Source of the DNA: Longicatena caecimuris
GTDB taxonomy: Bacteria; Bacillota_I; Bacilli_A; Erysipelotrichales; Erysipelotrichaceae
Length of the DNA: 64,000 nucleotides
Reading direction: 5' to 3'
NCBI RefSeq assembly: GCF_004341945.1
Contig: NZ_SMBP01000014.1
Location: 18,172-82,171 of the forward strand
Made by a program: the position numbers and the translations under genes. The notes under the pieces were generated by a model. The model did no database searches. It worked only from the letters and a program-made list of their open reading frames with translations, and was not told where the DNA came from. Below, in pieces: positions 1 to 9,225 of the stretch; the first letter of the stretch is position 1; each line of letters opens with the position of its first letter.

Positions 1-398
1 GTCCTAAGATCTGTGGTAATTTCTTTTAGAAACTCCTGTACACGTTGAAAGAAAGCAAGCATTGCTTCTGCATGCGGGCAAGGTAATGCTTGGAAATCCC
101 AAAGGTATGTTGTGATGGTATTCATCTTCTTACCTTCCAAATCACCGAAGCAGCGCTCTTTTAAACGGTCGTCATATACGATATCGCATTTTGTGACTTC
201 CTGCAAAATGGCCGCTGTCTGCATGGCCCGCGTTAACGGACTACAAAAAATCTTTTCAATAGATACATCTTTTAATAACCTGCTCGTATCTTTTGCCTGT
301 TGAATACCGATAGCATTTAAAGGAATATCGCTTCTTCCCTGCAATTTCCCTTGCTGATTCCAATCGGTTTGACCATGTCTTACAAAATATAAACTCAT
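1..398 (-). CDS. histidine phosphatase family protein (partial, 3' end outside window)
   Basis: The reading frame starts at 398 and is open to the window edge, giving about 132 residues without a stop. The N-terminus carries the RHG catalytic motif (YFVRHGQTDWN, with the phospho-accepting His near residue 8), followed by a second motif SPLTRAMQTA and an ERCFGDLEG segment. This is the standard order of the phosphoglycerate-mutase-like histidine phosphatase superfamily. Family members dephosphorylate sugar phosphates, nucleotides or the cobalamin precursor alpha-ribazole phosphate. The nearby tetrapyrrole operon makes a CobC-like role conceivable, but nothing in the visible part decides it. It is the last gene of a minus-strand run, 38 bases after the PHP gene. 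Confidence 0.88.
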   Translation of the reverse strand, partial: MSLYFVRHGQTDWNQQGKLQGRSDIPLNAIGIQQAKDTSRLLKDVSIEKIFCSPLTRAMQTAAILQEVTKCDIVYDDRLKERCFGDLEGKKMNTITTYLWDFQALPCPHAEAMLAFFQRVQEFLKEITTDLR

Positions 399-436
399 AT
401 ACATCCTTTCCAGAGAAAAGAGCCTTATGGAAAGGC

Positions 437-1210
437 TCATTCACTTATTTCTTTTATATACATCCCCACATGTTCACTACGATGTGCATCACTGGCAGTT
501 ATGATGTCCACACCATGTTGCTTCAAAATGTTAAGGAAAGCAGCATTCGTCCCCATATCCTCATGATGATAGCGATAATAAATACCTGTATTATTTTCCA
601 TCTGAACATGGTAGCGTTTTGCTAAAGCAGCAATCCGCTCATATATCGGTGTCATATCCATCGTAGGTGTATAATGGAATAACTTTAACTGGTCGGGATG
701 TCCGATTTGCGTAAATAAACCACTGCATATCATATCTTCCATAATTTCATAATATCGCTGATAAATCGCGTTTGTATCGTATTTATCCCATAATATTTCC
801 CGGGAAAATGCTTCCATATCATACAATAAACCATCAATGGAATGAATGCTTCCAATCAGAAAATCGTAGGGATATTGTTGTAACAAATCTTTTAAAAATG
901 CTTTATCCTTGGGAGCATAACAAACCTCTAAGCCAAATTTTACTTCAATAGGAAGCTGTTTTGACTTCATTTCAGCGATCAAATCAAAGTAGGTTTGTAA
1001 AGGCTCTAACTGCTTTTTTTCAAACCATGCTTTTTGTCTGGGATCGGCCTTCTTTAAGGGTTCATACATCGGCGCAAATTCAATAAAGCGATGTGTATGA
1101 TCCAGTATATGCAAAGTATCTATCCCTTTTGCCACTGCTGCCTCGATAAATTCCATACAGTAATCAGGTGTCAATGGCCCATTTTCTAAATGTGTATGTC
1201 CATCAATCAT
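437..1210 (-). CDS. PHP-domain phosphoesterase, histidinol-phosphatase-like
   Basis: About 257 residues. The N-terminal DGHTHLE is the first metal-binding motif of the PHP fold. Further metal-ligand candidates follow in order: LDHTH, GLEVCY, IGSIHSIDG, TQIGHPDQ and TASDAHRSEHVG. The family includes HisJ histidinol-phosphate phosphatase and related phosphoesterases. The ATG at 1210 is preferred over an upstream GTG at 1219 because a GGGG Shine-Dalgarno lies about 8 bases before it. No his genes are nearby, so the true substrate is unknown. It lies between the histidine phosphatase and a small unknown gene. Confidence 0.82.
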   Translation of the reverse strand: MIDGHTHLENGPLTPDYCMEFIEAAVAKGIDTLHILDHTHRFIEFAPMYEPLKKADPRQKAWFEKKQLEPLQTYFDLIAEMKSKQLPIEVKFGLEVCYAPKDKAFLKDLLQQYPYDFLIGSIHSIDGLLYDMEAFSREILWDKYDTNAIYQRYYEIMEDMICSGLFTQIGHPDQLKLFHYTPTMDMTPIYERIAALAKRYHVQMENNTGIYYRYHHEDMGTNAAFLNILKQHGVDIITASDAHRSEHVGMYIKEISE

Positions 1211-1274
1211 AATGCTCACCCCTTTTTATTTCCATCATTATACTGTTAATAAAAAGAGATTGCAAACCCTTTGT

Positions 1275-1643
1275 TTAGATCATAAACCCTTCTGGTTTCT
1301 TAGGAAATGCAATTAATGGATTCTCATGCATATCATAAACAGTGGCATGATCTTCTTCATGATGATGCAAGACATAGCTTTCTTCCAAAAGCATACCGGC
1401 TTGTGCCAATGCCCCTATTAAATCCGTGTAAGCATGCAAATCATGATAAGAGGTACGGATATGTCCTTCCTTATCTTCTAGCATAGAAAGACGAATCTTA
1501 TTTTCAAATTGACCATTCGCAACCGTAATTAAAAGATCGCCAATACGTCTGGAATAGCGCAGAAAACCATCCGCTGTCTTCTCCTCACAGCGGAAACCAA
1601 AATGACACAATTGTGCCAACATATGATCGTGTTTTAATTTCAT
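1275..1643 (-). CDS. hypothetical protein, 122 aa
   Basis: A small soluble protein I do not recognise. It has no signal peptide or membrane segment. A histidine/acid-rich stretch (LHHHEEDHATVYD) sits near residue 95 and could bind metal, but that is only an impression. A ribosome binding site (GGAGG) lies just upstream of the ATG at 1643, and codon use resembles the neighbours, so it is likely a real gene. It follows the tetrapyrrole operon after a 200-bp gap, so it is probably transcribed separately. Confidence 0.6.
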   Translation of the reverse strand: MKLKHDHMLAQLCHFGFRCEEKTADGFLRYSRRIGDLLITVANGQFENKIRLSMLEDKEGHIRTSYHDLHAYTDLIGALAQAGMLLEESYVLHHHEEDHATVYDMHENPLIAFPKKPEGFMI

Positions 1644-1857
1644 GAAAAAACTCCTCCAATATTCTTATGATTTACTATATACTATGCAGCCTTTTGCATA
1701 GGTTATTCACATCTTATAAAAAATCTTTTGCTATGTTTACTATACAATAGAAATAGTATTCCGACAAGAGGAGTTTCTTGAATTTTAAATGAATTGATGC
1801 GTTTTTATTCCATTATCATCAAAAGAATATGAAATTCTCATGACAAACCATAAATGG

Positions 1858-3090
1858 TTAAGTTGTAGCTTTTTCTTGCAACATGCTCATGATATGATCA
1901 AACAACTGTTTACGTAAAATTTTATCACTCATACAGGATATCCGTTTCGTGCTGGTAGCCGAAGCATGCTTACCATATAACATGTACAATGGATAGCTTT
2001 GAGTCGTTTCTTCTAATTGTTTGCTTTGCTTCTCATCGCAACAAGTCATATCCTTCATTTCTGCACAAATGGCGTGACAGCGTTTTTCGAAGTGTGAATC
2101 CTCACTGGCATGAAAAGTGATAAGCAATTTTGTACCTTCTTTATGATAAGTGTCATACAAATGCTGAAGTAATGCATGTAGCTTATCTTTTGTTGCATAA
2201 GGTAAGGGTAAGATGGAAGCATGGTATTCATATGCAAGTTGTTTTGCTTCTTCATAAAAGTGCCCTTCCTGCAAAAACATAGGAACCACCTGTACCGGTA
2301 TTGATACATCCTGCAAGAAAGCAAGTAACTTTCTACAAGAAAATACTGCTGTTCGCTCATCGTTTACCTGCGATAAAATTCGCTTTGAAAGATAAGCATA
2401 ACCAAAAGCCATGGCTGGCTGATGTAAAGATAGTTCTTGTAGCAGCAACGCGATTTCTTCTTGAGCTTTTTCCCCTGTCACACCATGATACACCAAGACA
2501 CATGCCCTTTGTTGCAGATAAGCCTTTGCTAAAAATTGTAGCAAAGGTAGCTCCATCGTCATCAACACCTCTAATAATGCATGCTTTTTCACACCATCTT
2601 TGACATGTCGCAAAATGGCTGCGCGCAGCGTCTTTAAAGCTTTAAGATATGGTACATGATGTTGTTTAAGTTGTGCATTAAACGATTCTAAGACCTGTTT
2701 TGCATAGCAAGGGGAATTCCCTTTGGTAGTGAAGGCAAGAGCATAATAAGCATCCTCTATATAAGACATGGCATGTACATCACTTTGCGAATCAGCTTCC
2801 ACATTCATAAATAAGACATTTGCCTGTTGGGCAGCCTGACGCACTTCTCCATTCACCTCAGCATCATTGCTTGCTGCCACCACCAGAAAAGCATCAAGAA
2901 CATCATCTTGAGTAAATGCACGCTTATGACATTGTGCCAAAGCATACAGTTCCTTTAAGATATCTGGTGCAACGATGGTTACCTTAGCACCTTCGCGCAA
3001 AAATAATTTTGTTTTTCTTAATGCCACATGGCCGCCTCCGACAATCAATACCTTACGATTTTTCAACTCTAGTTGTACACAAAGGCTCAT
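1858..3090 (-). CDS. precorrin-2 dehydrogenase fused to CbiK-like sirohydrochlorin chelatase domain
   Basis: A 410-residue two-domain protein. Residues 1-150 are the CysG-N/Met8p-type NAD-binding domain: VLIVGGGHVALRKT is the Rossmann loop, followed by VTIVAPD and VVAASND. This domain oxidises precorrin-2 to sirohydrochlorin. Residues about 195-390 look like a class II chelatase of the CbiK type: VLVYHG at the start, AFGYAYLSKRIL, VQVVPMFLQEGHFYEE in the middle, and TFHASEDSHFEKR at the place of the usual MGHGT motif. The protein would then insert iron or cobalt into sirohydrochlorin. It overlaps hemL by 4 bases (ATGA) and is the last gene of the operon. The chelatase assignment is by pattern, and the changed C-terminal histidine motif is worth checking. 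Confidence 0.75.
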   Translation of the reverse strand: MSLCVQLELKNRKVLIVGGGHVALRKTKLFLREGAKVTIVAPDILKELYALAQCHKRAFTQDDVLDAFLVVAASNDAEVNGEVRQAAQQANVLFMNVEADSQSDVHAMSYIEDAYYALAFTTKGNSPCYAKQVLESFNAQLKQHHVPYLKALKTLRAAILRHVKDGVKKHALLEVLMTMELPLLQFLAKAYLQQRACVLVYHGVTGEKAQEEIALLLQELSLHQPAMAFGYAYLSKRILSQVNDERTAVFSCRKLLAFLQDVSIPVQVVPMFLQEGHFYEEAKQLAYEYHASILPLPYATKDKLHALLQHLYDTYHKEGTKLLITFHASEDSHFEKRCHAICAEMKDMTCCDEKQSKQLEETTQSYPLYMLYGKHASATSTKRISCMSDKILRKQLFDHIMSMLQEKATT

Positions 3091-4382
3091 AGACGTTTGA
3101 CCTTATCTAACGCAAGTGCTATCTTATCTAGTACATAATCTAATTGTTCTTTGGTATGTGCATCGGATAAGAACATGGCCTCATAAGGAGAAGGCGCAAG
3201 TAAGATGCCTTCTTCATACAAGGTATGAAAATATGTGGTAAACATATCCTGCGAGCATGTTTTCACTTCATCATAAGAAGATATTGCTGTATCTGTAAAA
3301 AACAGCGTTAGTAAAGAACCGCATTGGTGCACTTGGAAAGGTAATCCTTTTTCCTGTAACAATTTTTCTATACCTGTTTTCAGATAATGTCCCTTATCTG
3401 CTAACTCTGTGTATAGGTGTGGATGTGTTTTTAAATAGTCTAATAATAGCGTGCCCAGATGCATTGCCAAAGGATTCCCCGATAATGTACCTGCCTGATA
3501 GATAGGACCACATGGAGATACACAAGACATAATTTCCTTTTTCCCTCCATAGGCTCCTACCGGAAGACCGGCACCTATGATCTTACCGAAGCATGCCATA
3601 TCCGGAGTAATCCCATAATACTGGGCAGCTCCTCCATATGCCAAACGAAAACCGGTAATGACTTCATCAAAGATCAAAACACTGTGATATTCATCACATA
3701 GTGCCCGTAAGCCTTTTAAAAATGAAGCGTTCGCGCCAACGACTCCCATATTACCGGCAACCGGTTCAATGATGACAGCCGCAATATCATCAGGATATTG
3801 TTCCATCACTTCTTTAACGGAAGCCAGATCATTATAACGGCACACCAGTGTATGTTTTACCATATCCTCAGGAACACCGGGACTCGTCGGCGTGCCAAAG
3901 GTTAAAGCACCGGAGCCGGATTTCACTAACAGACAATCACTGTGCCCGTGATAACACCCTTCAAACTTAATAATCTTATTGCGCTTGGTATAGCCTCTGG
4001 CTATGCGAATGGCAGACATGGTTGCTTCTGTACCCGAATTCACCATACGTACCATATCCATACCACGATACGCATCACAGATAAGTTTTGCCAGATGTTC
4101 CTCATCCGGTGTACATAAGCCATAGCTGATTCCCTTACGCATGACCTCTTCCATACCATTTACCAATAAGGGATGATTATGTCCTAAAATCATCGGCCCC
4201 CAGGAGCAGATAAAATCTAAATAGGCATTTCCATCAACATCATATAGATACGCACCATCTGCATGATCTACAAACAAGGGTATTTCTTTTACATTCGCAA
4301 AAGCTCTCACCGGGGAATTCACACCACCCGGTATATAGCGGCAAGCTTTGGCAAACAAGGCCTCACTCTTTTGATGGTTCAT
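3087..4382 (-). CDS. hemL: glutamate-1-semialdehyde 2,1-aminomutase
   Basis: PLP-dependent enzyme converting glutamate-1-semialdehyde to 5-aminolevulinate. Landmarks include the FICSWGP and GHNHP stretches, NSGTEATMSAIR for phosphate binding, FDEVITGFR, and the Schiff-base lysine in CFGKIIGAGLPVG (about K267). About 431 residues, the usual length. The ATG at 4382 is chosen because the AAAGGAG site sits 10 bases upstream, whereas the GTG three codons earlier would overlap it. Only two bases separate it from the hemB stop. It works directly after HemA in the C5 pathway. Confidence 0.95.
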   Translation of the reverse strand: MNHQKSEALFAKACRYIPGGVNSPVRAFANVKEIPLFVDHADGAYLYDVDGNAYLDFICSWGPMILGHNHPLLVNGMEEVMRKGISYGLCTPDEEHLAKLICDAYRGMDMVRMVNSGTEATMSAIRIARGYTKRNKIIKFEGCYHGHSDCLLVKSGSGALTFGTPTSPGVPEDMVKHTLVCRYNDLASVKEVMEQYPDDIAAVIIEPVAGNMGVVGANASFLKGLRALCDEYHSVLIFDEVITGFRLAYGGAAQYYGITPDMACFGKIIGAGLPVGAYGGKKEIMSCVSPCGPIYQAGTLSGNPLAMHLGTLLLDYLKTHPHLYTELADKGHYLKTGIEKLLQEKGLPFQVHQCGSLLTLFFTDTAISSYDEVKTCSQDMFTTYFHTLYEEGILLAPSPYEAMFLSDAHTKEQLDYVLDKIALALDKVKRL

Positions 4383-4384
4383 GC

Positions 4385-5356
4385 TCAGCACTCTCCTTTA
4401 CGAAGTTGCTTTGCAATATCCAAAGCAAAATAGGTGATGATAATATCTGCACCTGCCCGCTTAAAGGCTAGCATGGTTTCATAAATAACTTCTTCCTTTA
4501 CTAAGCCTTGCGCTACAGCCAACTTCAACATGCTATATTCTCCACTGACATTATATACACATAAAGGTGTTGCAAACTGGTGCTTGGCCATCTTTACGAT
4601 ATCCAAATAGGCCAAAGCCGGTTTCACCATGATGACATCTGCGCCCTCTTCAATATCTGCTGCTATCTCACGCATTGCCTCTTCTTGATTGGCATAATCC
4701 ATCTGATAGCTGCGGCGATCACCAAAGCTTGGGGCAGAATGTGCAGCTTCGCGAAATGGTCCATAATACGAAGAAGCATACTTGGCACTATACCCCATAA
4801 TCGCAACTTCTTGATAGCCATGTGCATCCAAACATTCTCGAATAGATGCAATGTGACCATCCATCATATCACTTGGCGCAACCATATCAACACCAGCAGC
4901 TGCATAACTTAAGGCAATCTTATTTAAGTAGGTTAAGGTTACATCATTATCTACATGACCATCTTCACATAAGATGCCACAGTGTCCATGATCTGTATAC
5001 TCACACATGCAGACATCCGCAATGACATAAAGCATTGGATATTCTTGTTTAATATAAGCAATCGCTTTCTGGATGATGCCATCTTGTGCATATGCACTGC
5101 TGCCACAGGCATCCTTATGTAAAGGAATACCAAACAAGATACAGGATAAAACACCCGTTTCTACCATCTCATCTAAAATCTCATGCAAATGATCCAATGA
5201 ATAATGATACACACCCGGCATTGCTGGAATTTCCTGTTTGACATCTGGCTGTTCCGTCACAAATAGTGGATAAACAAGCTCCTTTGCTGACAATCTGGTT
5301 TCTTTCATCATATCACGGATGACACTGTTTTTTCTTAATCTTCGACCTCGATACAT
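4385..5356 (-). CDS. hemB: delta-aminolevulinic acid dehydratase (porphobilinogen synthase)
   Basis: 323 residues, full length. It condenses two 5-aminolevulinates to porphobilinogen. The two active-site lysines are visible in MGYSAKYASSYYGPFR (K192) and IMVKPALAYLD (K245). The cysteine-rich zinc site is present (DVCMCEYTDHGHCGILC, C116/C118/C126), so it should be the zinc-dependent form. It lies between cobA/hemD and hemL with 2-3 base gaps, and transcription is surely shared. Confidence 0.96.
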   Translation of the reverse strand: MYRGRRLRKNSVIRDMMKETRLSAKELVYPLFVTEQPDVKQEIPAMPGVYHYSLDHLHEILDEMVETGVLSCILFGIPLHKDACGSSAYAQDGIIQKAIAYIKQEYPMLYVIADVCMCEYTDHGHCGILCEDGHVDNDVTLTYLNKIALSYAAAGVDMVAPSDMMDGHIASIRECLDAHGYQEVAIMGYSAKYASSYYGPFREAAHSAPSFGDRRSYQMDYANQEEAMREIAADIEEGADVIMVKPALAYLDIVKMAKHQFATPLCVYNVSGEYSMLKLAVAQGLVKEEVIYETMLAFKRAGADIIITYFALDIAKQLRKGEC

Positions 5357-5359
5357 GCT

Positions 5360-6820
5360 CTAGTCCCTTCCTTTCTTTTCATGGTGTAAAATGGCTTTCA
5401 CAAATTCTTCCATTTCCGCATGTTTCAATGTCGTAATGGAGGTGAATCCTTCTTTTATCAATGCCTGTTTTGTTCTTTCTCCCATTGCATACACCATTTG
5501 CTTACGTTGCTTTGTCTGCTTTGCATATTGCTGAACACTAAAAGGACACGTCATTAAAACGCCATCATAATCCTCATCTTGTATTGAATGGGGCAGCTCT
5601 TCTATCGTATATAAAGGCACATAACTTACCTTACATTGTGTTTCTAATGTCTTTTGCAAATACGTATTTCCATTTACAGCTTTTGGCAGTAGGATATGAT
5701 CCTGTTTTTGAACAGATGCTGTTAAAAGCTCTGCCATATGTTTACTGTCATGAATGTTTGGCATCAGATCAGCGCATAAGCCATATTGTGCCAAAGCCTT
5801 TTTGGTTCCTTTTCCCATGACACAAAGTTTACACTGATAAAGAATACGACTGTCAAAACCTGCTTCCTGCAGCTGTTTCATGAGGATATGCACCACCTGC
5901 GCACTAGTAAACACGACATGGGTAAAAGATTGGAATGCTTCTTTTGTCCATGTATGTGCTATCGCTTTACAATACCCACATTGTACTTCCTCGCACCATG
6001 CTCCTTGCTCGCGTAATAGCTTTGCTGCTTGATGTTCTTCTTTCTGTACCTTGACTAGCAGATAGCGCTTTTGAAATAATGGTTTTTGTTCATAGAAACA
6101 AAGCTTTTCTCTTAGTTTAACTACCTCACCAATCACAATGATGGCAGGAGAAGATAAGGTATCAATGTCTTTTTGATGCAGTTCTGCCAATGTGGTCGTT
6201 AACACCTTTTGGCTAGGCATACTGACATGCGAACATATGGCCATTGGCGTAGCCTTCTCCATACCACATGCCAATAATTTTTCCACAAGCTGCATGGCTG
6301 AGCGCAAGCCCATCAAAAAAATCAGCGTATCCTTTGTTTTGGCTAACTCCGCAAAGTTTAAATCAGCAAGGACATCTTTTTGTGAATGTGCGGTATATAC
6401 GCGAAACCCATTGGTATATCCTCGATGAGTAACCGGAATCCCGGCATATGCCAAACCACCGATAGCAGAAGAAATACCGCAAACAACCTCAAAAGCAATA
6501 CCTGCCTGTGCTAATGCCAGACCTTCTTCTGCCCCTCTGCCAAATACATAAGGATCTCCGCCTTTTAGACGTACCGTAACAGGATAGGTTCTCCCAGCAT
6601 CTACAAGCAGTTTTTGAATCATCGCTTGCGGCATCGTATGCTTATGGTTCTCTTTCCCCACATAAATTAGCTTACAATCTGCTTTGGCATAGGATAATAA
6701 GGAAGGATCAATTAAGCGATCATATAGAATACAATCTGCCTCTTCTATACAAGCCTTTCCTTTTAAACTTAATAATGCAGGATCACCACATCCTGCCCCA
6801 ACCAGATATACTTTATTCAT
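5360..6820 (-). CDS. cobA-hemD: uroporphyrinogen-III C-methyltransferase / uroporphyrinogen-III synthase fusion
   Basis: A 486-residue bifunctional protein. Residues 1-240 are SUMT (CobA): VYLVGAGCGDPALLSLKG, VRLKGGDPYVFGRG and the SSAIGGLAYAGIPVTHRG SAM-binding stretch, which methylate uroporphyrinogen III at C2 and C7 to precorrin-2. Residues about 250-486 are a uroporphyrinogen-III synthase domain (weakly conserved as usual; THVVFTSAQVV, LLPKAVNGNTYL, MTCPFSVQQY). The same fusion is known in several Firmicutes. Its start overlaps the end of hemC by 8 bases. Fusing both steps channels flux to siroheme/cobalamin rather than protoheme; no hemE or later haem genes are seen here. Confidence 0.93.
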   Translation of the reverse strand: MNKVYLVGAGCGDPALLSLKGKACIEEADCILYDRLIDPSLLSYAKADCKLIYVGKENHKHTMPQAMIQKLLVDAGRTYPVTVRLKGGDPYVFGRGAEEGLALAQAGIAFEVVCGISSAIGGLAYAGIPVTHRGYTNGFRVYTAHSQKDVLADLNFAELAKTKDTLIFLMGLRSAMQLVEKLLACGMEKATPMAICSHVSMPSQKVLTTTLAELHQKDIDTLSSPAIIVIGEVVKLREKLCFYEQKPLFQKRYLLVKVQKEEHQAAKLLREQGAWCEEVQCGYCKAIAHTWTKEAFQSFTHVVFTSAQVVHILMKQLQEAGFDSRILYQCKLCVMGKGTKKALAQYGLCADLMPNIHDSKHMAELLTASVQKQDHILLPKAVNGNTYLQKTLETQCKVSYVPLYTIEELPHSIQDEDYDGVLMTCPFSVQQYAKQTKQRKQMVYAMGERTKQALIKEGFTSITTLKHAEMEEFVKAILHHEKKGRD

Positions 6821-7712
6821 GAGATTGCACCGCCTTTATCAAATACTTCGCTGCTTCAAAGGGAAGCTGCTGTGCGTCTGTTAAAGGACGCCTCCAATGT
6901 AGATCACACATCTTACTACAATCCTCATTTCCATAAAGAGCATCAAACACGATTTCCTTTTCCGTGATCTTGCAATGCGCACCAACCGGCGTATGACATC
7001 CCCCATCGATTGCCTGTAAAAAGGTGCGTTCTATTTGAATTTCTTGATCAATATGTGTATTCGCCAAAGCATTGATCATGGTTAAAAGCGTGGCATCTTG
7101 TTCTTTGACCTCAATGGCCAAAGCCCCTTGTCCACAAGCCGGTATCATAGATGTGTAGGGAAAATATTCATAAGAAATTCCTTGTACTTGCAAACGTTTT
7201 AAGCCTGCGGCTGCTAAGACGATGCCATCAAGCTGCTGTTCTTCCATTTTTCTCAATCTGGTATCCACATTCCCCCGTATCCCCACAACGGATATATCCG
7301 GACGCAGTTTCATTAGTTGTACCTTACGGCGTTTACTGCCGGTGCCAATTTTCGCCTGAGGTCCTAATTCATGAAACGTTGTCTTGGTACGGGATATAAA
7401 AACATCTCGTGCATCTTCGCGAAGAAGCGTTTTAGTAAAACATAATCCTTTGGGTAATTGGGTTGGCATGTCCTTTAAACTATGTACTGCCATATGAATC
7501 TTTCCTGCTAACAAAGCTTCTTCTATTTCCTTCACAAAAATGCCCTTGGCATCCATTTGATCTAATGCCACATGCTGTTGAAGATCCCCCTTTGTGGCAA
7601 TGATCTGTAACGTGAAACTATGCTGGGGATAGGTGTTTTGTAATAAAGTGCGAACTTGTTCACTTTGGGCAAGGGCTAAGGCACTGCCTCTGGTTCCTAT
7701 GATATATCGCAT
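6813..7712 (-). CDS. hemC: hydroxymethylbilane synthase (porphobilinogen deaminase)
   Basis: 299 residues. It polymerises four porphobilinogens to hydroxymethylbilane. Motifs: IIGTRGSALALAQ at the N-terminus, HSLKDMPT, IRGNVDTRLRK, PACGQGALAIE, and the dipyrromethane cofactor cysteine in IDGGCHTPVGAH (C239). It starts inside the last 16 bases of hemA and ends inside cobA/hemD, typical of a translationally coupled operon. Confidence 0.95.
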   Translation of the reverse strand: MRYIIGTRGSALALAQSEQVRTLLQNTYPQHSFTLQIIATKGDLQQHVALDQMDAKGIFVKEIEEALLAGKIHMAVHSLKDMPTQLPKGLCFTKTLLREDARDVFISRTKTTFHELGPQAKIGTGSKRRKVQLMKLRPDISVVGIRGNVDTRLRKMEEQQLDGIVLAAAGLKRLQVQGISYEYFPYTSMIPACGQGALAIEVKEQDATLLTMINALANTHIDQEIQIERTFLQAIDGGCHTPVGAHCKITEKEIVFDALYGNEDCSKMCDLHWRRPLTDAQQLPFEAAKYLIKAVQSHE

Positions 7713-8938
7713 ATGTCATCCTCCTTTAAGAATAGCTGCTCTACCATTGCCGCATATTGTTCCTGATCTTCTTCCTGCAGCTGTTTTAAGGAAAGAATCG
7801 GTTCTTTTACCATACGCAAAAAAGAAGTTTCCAGCACTTTCTTCATCATGCGTTCCTCATGTGGCTGTAAAGATAATTTCTGTTTTAATAATTCATACGT
7901 ATGTTGTGCCTGTTGTTTGCTGTATGTTTGTAAAGAAGCTATCGCTTTGTCAACCTGTACATGGCACAGCCATTCCATTAAAGAATCCACACGCTGTACC
8001 ATATCCCCATAGGCCAGGCGCATTCTTTTTTGCCGTTCTTTGCTATGCTCATCAGCGATGATTTGCAAATCATCTAGATTACAGAGATGATGATTTTCAT
8101 CTTTTATGGTCTCATCAATATCCCTAGGTGAAGCCAGATCCATGAGATATTGTTCTTTCTCTGTGAGAGGATACGCTTCTTTTTTAATGATAACATGCGG
8201 ACTGGCCGTTGCTGAAATGATCATATCACAATCCTTTATATAAGAATATCGTTCTTCAAAAGGTACAATCGGCAGCTTTTCCTTTCCTTCCTGTAATTTT
8301 GATGCATGAGCTAAGGTACGACTACATAGCCAAAGATCCGCTTTTACATCCTTAAGATACATAAGCATCAGCTGTGCCATTTCCCCACTTCCGATCAAAA
8401 GAATTTTCTTCCCTTGCAACGTTGTTTGCTGTGTTAAATATGTATAGGCAAGATAAGCAATCGATGTGGATATTTCGCTGATGCGATATGTCTGTTTTAT
8501 TTGTTTGATGCAGGAAAAGCAAGTTTGTAAGATGCGATGCAGCTCTTTGCGACATGCTCCTGCCTGATTGGCAAATGCATATGCTGTTTTCATTTGCCCA
8601 AGAATCTGATCTTCTCCAAGGATCATAGAATGATAGCCCCCACATACTTCAAACAAATATAGTAGGGCTTCTTTTCCCGTTTTAACAAAGACATCTTCAC
8701 GAGCAATGGTTTTCGCCATCTTCACAAATAAGGTGATCGCCTGATGCAGCTGTTGCTTTTCTTCATAGACAATATACAACTCACTGCGGTTGCATGTTGT
8801 CACACTCATTGCTTGTAGGATTTTGCTATCTAGTAGTTCATCATAAAGCTGTAATTTTTGCGTATCGCTAAAGGATGCCCCTTCACGTTTTTGAATGGAG
8901 GTTTTTTGATAACTGATACCGATTACACCAAACTTCAT
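7697..8938 (-). CDS. hemA: glutamyl-tRNA reductase
   Basis: First gene of the operon, 413 residues. It reduces glutamyl-tRNA(Glu) to glutamate-1-semialdehyde. The nucleophilic cysteine is C49 in TTCNRSELY; GEDQILGQMK and the NADPH-binding KKILLIGSGEMAQLM follow, and the C-terminal dimerisation helix region is present. A good sigma-A promoter stands directly upstream (see 8961-8990), with an AGGTG ribosome site. Confidence 0.93.
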   Translation of the reverse strand: MKFGVIGISYQKTSIQKREGASFSDTQKLQLYDELLDSKILQAMSVTTCNRSELYIVYEEKQQLHQAITLFVKMAKTIAREDVFVKTGKEALLYLFEVCGGYHSMILGEDQILGQMKTAYAFANQAGACRKELHRILQTCFSCIKQIKQTYRISEISTSIAYLAYTYLTQQTTLQGKKILLIGSGEMAQLMLMYLKDVKADLWLCSRTLAHASKLQEGKEKLPIVPFEERYSYIKDCDMIISATASPHVIIKKEAYPLTEKEQYLMDLASPRDIDETIKDENHHLCNLDDLQIIADEHSKERQKRMRLAYGDMVQRVDSLMEWLCHVQVDKAIASLQTYSKQQAQHTYELLKQKLSLQPHEERMMKKVLETSFLRMVKEPILSLKQLQEEDQEQYAAMVEQLFLKEDDICDIS

Positions 8939-8960
8939 ATGTTTACACCTCGCTTTCTAC

Positions 8961-8990
8961 ATTATAATAAAATTGAATGTGATATTCAAT
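8961..8990 (-). promoter_or_regulatory. hemA operon promoter overlapped by a 7-5-7 inverted repeat
   Basis: On the minus strand TTGAAT (8984-8989) and TATAAT (8961-8966) are separated by exactly 17 bases, a strong sigma-A promoter about 25 bases before hemA. The inverted repeat ATTGAAT-N5-ATTCAAT (8972-8990) covers the -35 box and spacer, which is where a repressor would act. Which regulator would bind is unknown. Confidence 0.7.
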
Positions 8991-9167
8991 GAAAGAGGGC
9001 ATCCATAAATTCTTATGAAGCATCCATAAAAATATCTTATGCTACAGGTGCAGCTTTTTATGTTCTCTGCGAAAAAACAAAGACCTGAAAGATAGCCCAA
9101 ATTAAACACCCTGATTCGCCGATATGATCAAAGATAAAGGAATAATGCAGGAACAAAGGAAACGGGT

Positions 9168-9205
9168 AAAAAAAGCACTCTTTCTTTATCTAAAAAAGAG
9201 TGCCT
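9168..9205 (-). terminator. intrinsic terminator after the SDR gene
   Basis: A stem with arms GCACTC / GAGTGC extended by A/T pairs, followed on the minus strand by seven T residues (9168-9174). It sits 20 bases after the SDR stop codon. Confidence 0.85.
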
Positions 9206-9225
9206 GCGTATAAAATCCGTAATCC

